The translations under genes and the position numbers were made by a program. Below are positions 5,626-8,041 of a stretch of 8,041 bases of DNA, piece by piece. Origin of the DNA: UBA1046 sp964624395 (GTDB taxonomy: Bacteria > Bacillota > Clostridia > Saccharofermentanales > DTU023); assembly GCA_964624395.1 (NCBI GenBank), contig CAZUWY010000060.1, forward strand, positions 1-8,041. Reading direction: 5' to 3'. The number at the start of each line of letters is the position of its first letter. The stretch's first letter is position 1. The notes below the pieces were generated by a model that ran no database searches, was not told the DNA's origin, and was given only the letters and a program-made list of their open reading frames with translations.

Positions 5626-6171
5626 ATGAAAAAAATAGTTGTTTTGACTGGAAGCCCCCGCAAAGACGGTATCAGCAACCATATGGCGGAAGCCTTTATT
5701 GATGCAGCGCTGCAAAACAAAATAGAAATAGTGCGCTTTGATTCCTATGCCCTAAAAATCCAGGCCTGCAATGGCTGCAAGCACTGCTACAGCGGTGAAG
5801 AGGCCTGCATCTATGATGACGATTTCAACCTTGTCGCCTCTGAAATTGCCACGGCGGACGGAATTTTGCTGGTAAGCCCGCTTTACTGGTATACCTTCCC
5901 CGCAGCCTTAAAACTCATTATCGATAAATTCATTGCTTTTCATACGGCCAAGCTAGATTTTTCCGGCAAAAAATCTGCCCTGATCTCCTGCTGTGCCGAC
6001 CCGGGGCTGGAAACTTTTTCCGGCCTTCATTTCTCCTATCTGAAAACAATAGAGCTTTTAGGCATCGAATCGCTGGGAGAAGTTCTGATCGATAATCTTC
6101 ATGAAGCAGGCGATGTTGACAAGAGCGACGGCCTTTCGCTCGCTGCCCAGCTGGCCAAAAAATTCAAATAA
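5626..6171 (+). CDS. Flavodoxin-fold NAD(P)H-dependent FMN oxidoreductase with four-cysteine motif
   Basis: This 181-residue cytoplasmic protein has the flavodoxin-like fold of NADPH-dependent FMN reductases and iron-sulfur flavoproteins. The FMN phosphate loop GSPRKDGISNHMAE lies at residues 9-22, and SPLYWYTFPAALKLIIDK (84-101) is the typical flavin-contacting strand and helix. Cys48, Cys51, Cys54 and Cys61 form CX2CX2CX6C followed by DDD, close to the compact cluster motif of iron-sulfur flavoprotein (ISF), so a 4Fe-4S cluster is possible. Many related Firmicutes proteins are annotated only as NAD(P)H-dependent oxidoreductases. The start is well supported by GAGGAG 7 nt upstream. It is the first gene of an operon with the RocB-type hydrolase, 17 nt downstream. 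The electron donor and acceptor are unknown. Confidence 0.9.
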   Translation: MKKIVVLTGSPRKDGISNHMAEAFIDAALQNKIEIVRFDSYALKIQACNGCKHCYSGEEACIYDDDFNLVASEIATADGILLVSPLYWYTFPAALKLIIDKFIAFHTAKLDFSGKKSALISCCADPGLETFSGLHFSYLKTIELLGIESLGEVLIDNLHEAGDVDKSDGLSLAAQLAKKFK

Positions 6172-6188
6172 TTTGAGGGGGAATACTC

Positions 6189-7880
6189 ATGACTTACGAT
6201 TTGCAAAAACTCTTTCTAGATCTGGTTAGTATTAAATCCGTTGTCAGCTCCACAGGTGAGCTTGAAATCATTGATTTTCTGGAGAATCATCTGCGCAGCT
6301 GGGACTATTTTAAGAAGAATCCAAAGCATCTTAAAAGGATCAAGGCTAGCGCGGATCCTTTAGGCAGATCCTCTCTGCTGGTCGTTGTCTCCGGGCAAAA
6401 ATCCCCGGATACAGTGGTTTTACTAGGCCACACCGACACAGTGGAGGTTGACGATTACGGCCCGCTCCAGCAGCTGGCCACCAAACCGGAAGAGTTAAAG
6501 CAAGCTTTAAGGCAAGGGGCAAGAGATCTTTACCCTCAGGCCCTTCAAGATCTAAAAACCGAAGATTTTCACTGGGGCAGAGGCTGCCTGGATATGAAAG
6601 CCGGCGTAGCCAATGAAATACATCTGCTCAGAAAGCTCTCTGAAAATCCAGCCAGCTTTAAAGGGCATGTTCTGGCTTTGTTTGTCTGTGATGAGGAGGG
6701 TAATTCAGCCGGCATGATTTCAGCCGTAGAGGCCTTAAAGAAATGGCGTGATGAAAACAGGGCAAAAATACTAGGCGTAATAAATACCGACTACCACACA
6801 GCCCAGTATCCAGGAGATAAAGCATATTACCTCTTTCGCGGCACAGTGGGAAAAATTATGCCCGCCTTTTATGTCAGAACAGTTGAAACACATGCAGGCG
6901 ACCCCTTTGCCGGGCTGGACGCAAATTTTGTTCTGGCGGAACTAATCAGCAGGATTAATCTAAATCCAAGCTACAGTGACAGTTATGCAGGAGAGTTTTC
7001 CGTCCCCCCCATTTCTCTTAAAATGACAGATCTCAAGGAAGTCTATTCAGTCAAGACCAATCATGAGGCCTGGACTTTAATCAGCGTGCCGCTTTTTGGC
7101 AAAACACCTGTTGTGGTACTTGAAGAAATGAAAATCGCTGCCCGGGAGGCAGTTGACAGTTTTCTAGAAAAATTTTACGCCAACCAGGACATCTATGCCA
7201 GAGAGGCCGGTTTACCCACCAAAAATCAGTTTTTGCCCTTTGAAATCATCAGTCTGGCTGAACTGGTGGAAAAATGCGCCCGGCAGGAGAAAACTACTGA
7301 AGCTGAACTGCTTTCTCGCTCTTGGCAGAAGCTTGAAAATATTTCAGATAGCAGGGAGCAGACCTTGCAGCTGATGAGAGATTTAGAGCTCTTGCTGCCG
7401 GATAGAAGGCCAAGGATTGTCATTGGCTTTGCCCCGCCCTTTTATCCTGCGATTTCCTTTGATCTCTTTGACTGTGAATTTTACAAAAATATTGATCGGG
7501 CCCTGAAAAAAACCTCATTAGCCCCTGTGGCCGCAAAAGATAGCTCTGATCAAAAAGAGATGATCAGCTGCACATACAGTCTTGCCAGCGGAAAAGAACT
7601 GAAAGTAAGAACCTTTTATCCCTATATCTCAGATTTGAGTTATCTGGCTTTACCTTATAGTGACAGCGATCTAAAGGCACTGACAGTGAATATGCCTGCT
7701 TTAGACAGAAGCTATAAAATGCCACTCGAGACCATGCGGGATCTGAACTGTCCGGTCATTAATCTTGGCGCCTATGGCTTTGATGCCCATAAATGGACGG
7801 AAAGAGTGGAAATTGACTATAGTTTTAATCTCCTGCCAGAACTTTTAGAAGGAATTGTCACAGAGCTTTTACAGCTCTAA
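6189..7880 (+). CDS. rocB: RocB-type M20 family metallohydrolase
   Basis: This 563-residue cytoplasmic enzyme belongs to the M20 zinc peptidase/deacylase clan and matches the long RocB subgroup named for arginine utilisation in Bacillus. Visible motifs are GHTDTVEVDDYG (80-91) with metal ligand His81 and catalytic-support Asp83; GRGCLDMKAGVA (130-141) with bridging Asp135; CDEEGNSAGM (167-176) with Glu169/Glu170; NTDYHT (199-204) with probable ligand Asp201; GTVGKIMPAF (218-227); THAGDPFAGLDA (234-245); and FDAHKWTERV (531-540) with His534 as the last metal ligand. All expected ligands are present, so it is probably active. Length is typical of RocB and longer than ordinary M20 enzymes. GAGGGGG precedes the ATG at 7-nt spacing, and the gene is probably co-transcribed with the flavoprotein gene. 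The substrate is uncertain: the RocB reaction is, as far as I know, not firmly established. Confidence 0.92.
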   Translation: MTYDLQKLFLDLVSIKSVVSSTGELEIIDFLENHLRSWDYFKKNPKHLKRIKASADPLGRSSLLVVVSGQKSPDTVVLLGHTDTVEVDDYGPLQQLATKPEELKQALRQGARDLYPQALQDLKTEDFHWGRGCLDMKAGVANEIHLLRKLSENPASFKGHVLALFVCDEEGNSAGMISAVEALKKWRDENRAKILGVINTDYHTAQYPGDKAYYLFRGTVGKIMPAFYVRTVETHAGDPFAGLDANFVLAELISRINLNPSYSDSYAGEFSVPPISLKMTDLKEVYSVKTNHEAWTLISVPLFGKTPVVVLEEMKIAAREAVDSFLEKFYANQDIYAREAGLPTKNQFLPFEIISLAELVEKCARQEKTTEAELLSRSWQKLENISDSREQTLQLMRDLELLLPDRRPRIVIGFAPPFYPAISFDLFDCEFYKNIDRALKKTSLAPVAAKDSSDQKEMISCTYSLASGKELKVRTFYPYISDLSYLALPYSDSDLKALTVNMPALDRSYKMPLETMRDLNCPVINLGAYGFDAHKWTERVEIDYSFNLLPELLEGIVTELLQL

Positions 7881-7901
7881 AACTAATCGCTCTCTACTAT
7901 G

Positions 7902-7930
7902 GCCTGCCCTCAATGGGCAGGCTGTTTTTT
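7902..7930 (+). terminator. Intrinsic terminator of the flavoprotein-rocB operon
   Basis: The arms GCCTGCCC (7902-7909) and GGGCAGGC (7915-7922) form a perfect GC-rich 8-bp stem with a 5-nt loop TCAAT, followed by TGTTTTTT. It lies 21 nt after the hydrolase stop codon. Confidence 0.93.
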
Positions 7931-8041
7931 GCCAAAATTATATAAGCGGATTTATAAAAATATTTTCTCTTTTCTATTTACTTTTTAACCTTGTATATTG
8001 TAATCCGTCAGGGTAGTGGTACCTTGGCGGCATTTTCTGTA
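7931..8041. other. Terminal intergenic stretch, no gene recognised
   Basis: The stretch is AT-rich up to about 8005, then more GC-rich. TTTACT (7977-7982) and TGTAAT (7999-8004), 16 bp apart, could be a weak plus-strand promoter for a gene beyond the window. Nothing else can be supported. Confidence 0.4.

Noticed and set aside
5499..5702. Short plus-strand open frame from a TTG, overlapping the start of the flavoprotein gene
   Set aside because: It has no ribosome site and no recognisable protein features, and overlaps a gene with a strong start in another frame.
8009..8036. T-box-like sequence near the right edge (AGGGTAGTGGTACC)
   Set aside because: It resembles the T-box core AGGGTGGNACCGCG but has extra bases in the middle, lacks the CGCG part, and no specifier or terminator helices can be seen before the window ends.

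Overview
The window looks like chromosomal DNA of a Bacillota (Firmicutes) bacterium, most likely of Clostridia type. The grounds are a Gram-positive style lipoprotein signal on the solute-binding protein, strong AGGAGG-like ribosome sites, moderately AT-rich composition, sigma-A type promoter elements, and a RocB-type hydrolase. No mobile element, CRISPR array, tRNA or rRNA is visible. The two halves are transcribed in opposite directions, away from a divergent intergenic region at about 4017-4249.

Left half (minus strand). A MATE-family efflux protein (2622-4016) is followed by a three-gene polar amino acid ABC importer read right to left: solute-binding lipoprotein (1555-2424), permease (802-1512) and ATPase (1-818, cut by the window edge only a few codons before its expected end). 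The importer has its own promoter at about 2510-2538. A perfect 21-bp palindrome lies between the -35 and -10 and overlaps the -10, as expected for an operator. A perfect 26-bp GC-rich palindrome fills most of the 42-nt gap between the binding-protein and permease genes and probably sets unequal expression of the two. The permease and ATPase genes overlap by 17 bp.

The most unusual content is in this importer. The binding protein appears to be circularly permuted: the roughly 50 residues that normally end a type II amino-acid binding protein sit directly after its lipoprotein signal, and the chain stops where that segment would normally begin. The ATPase carries an extra stretch of about 34 residues, rich in Lys, Ile and Asn, in its helical subdomain before the LSGGQ signature. 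I read these as marks of a divergent importer subfamily.

Right half (plus strand). A lone 355-residue protein of HEAT-like helical character (4250-5317) has no recognised function. After a 308-bp gap with a likely promoter and a leader capable of pairing comes a two-gene operon: a small flavodoxin-fold FMN oxidoreductase with a CX2CX2CX6C motif like that of iron-sulfur flavoproteins (5626-6171), and 17 nt later a RocB-type M20 metallohydrolase (6189-7880). A clear intrinsic terminator (7902-7930) ends the operon. The last 110 bases hold no recognisable gene.

Taken together, the window suggests amino-acid import and amino-acid or peptide catabolism, with a multidrug-type exporter and an orphan helical-repeat protein alongside. 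A link between the importer and the RocB operon is only a guess from proximity.
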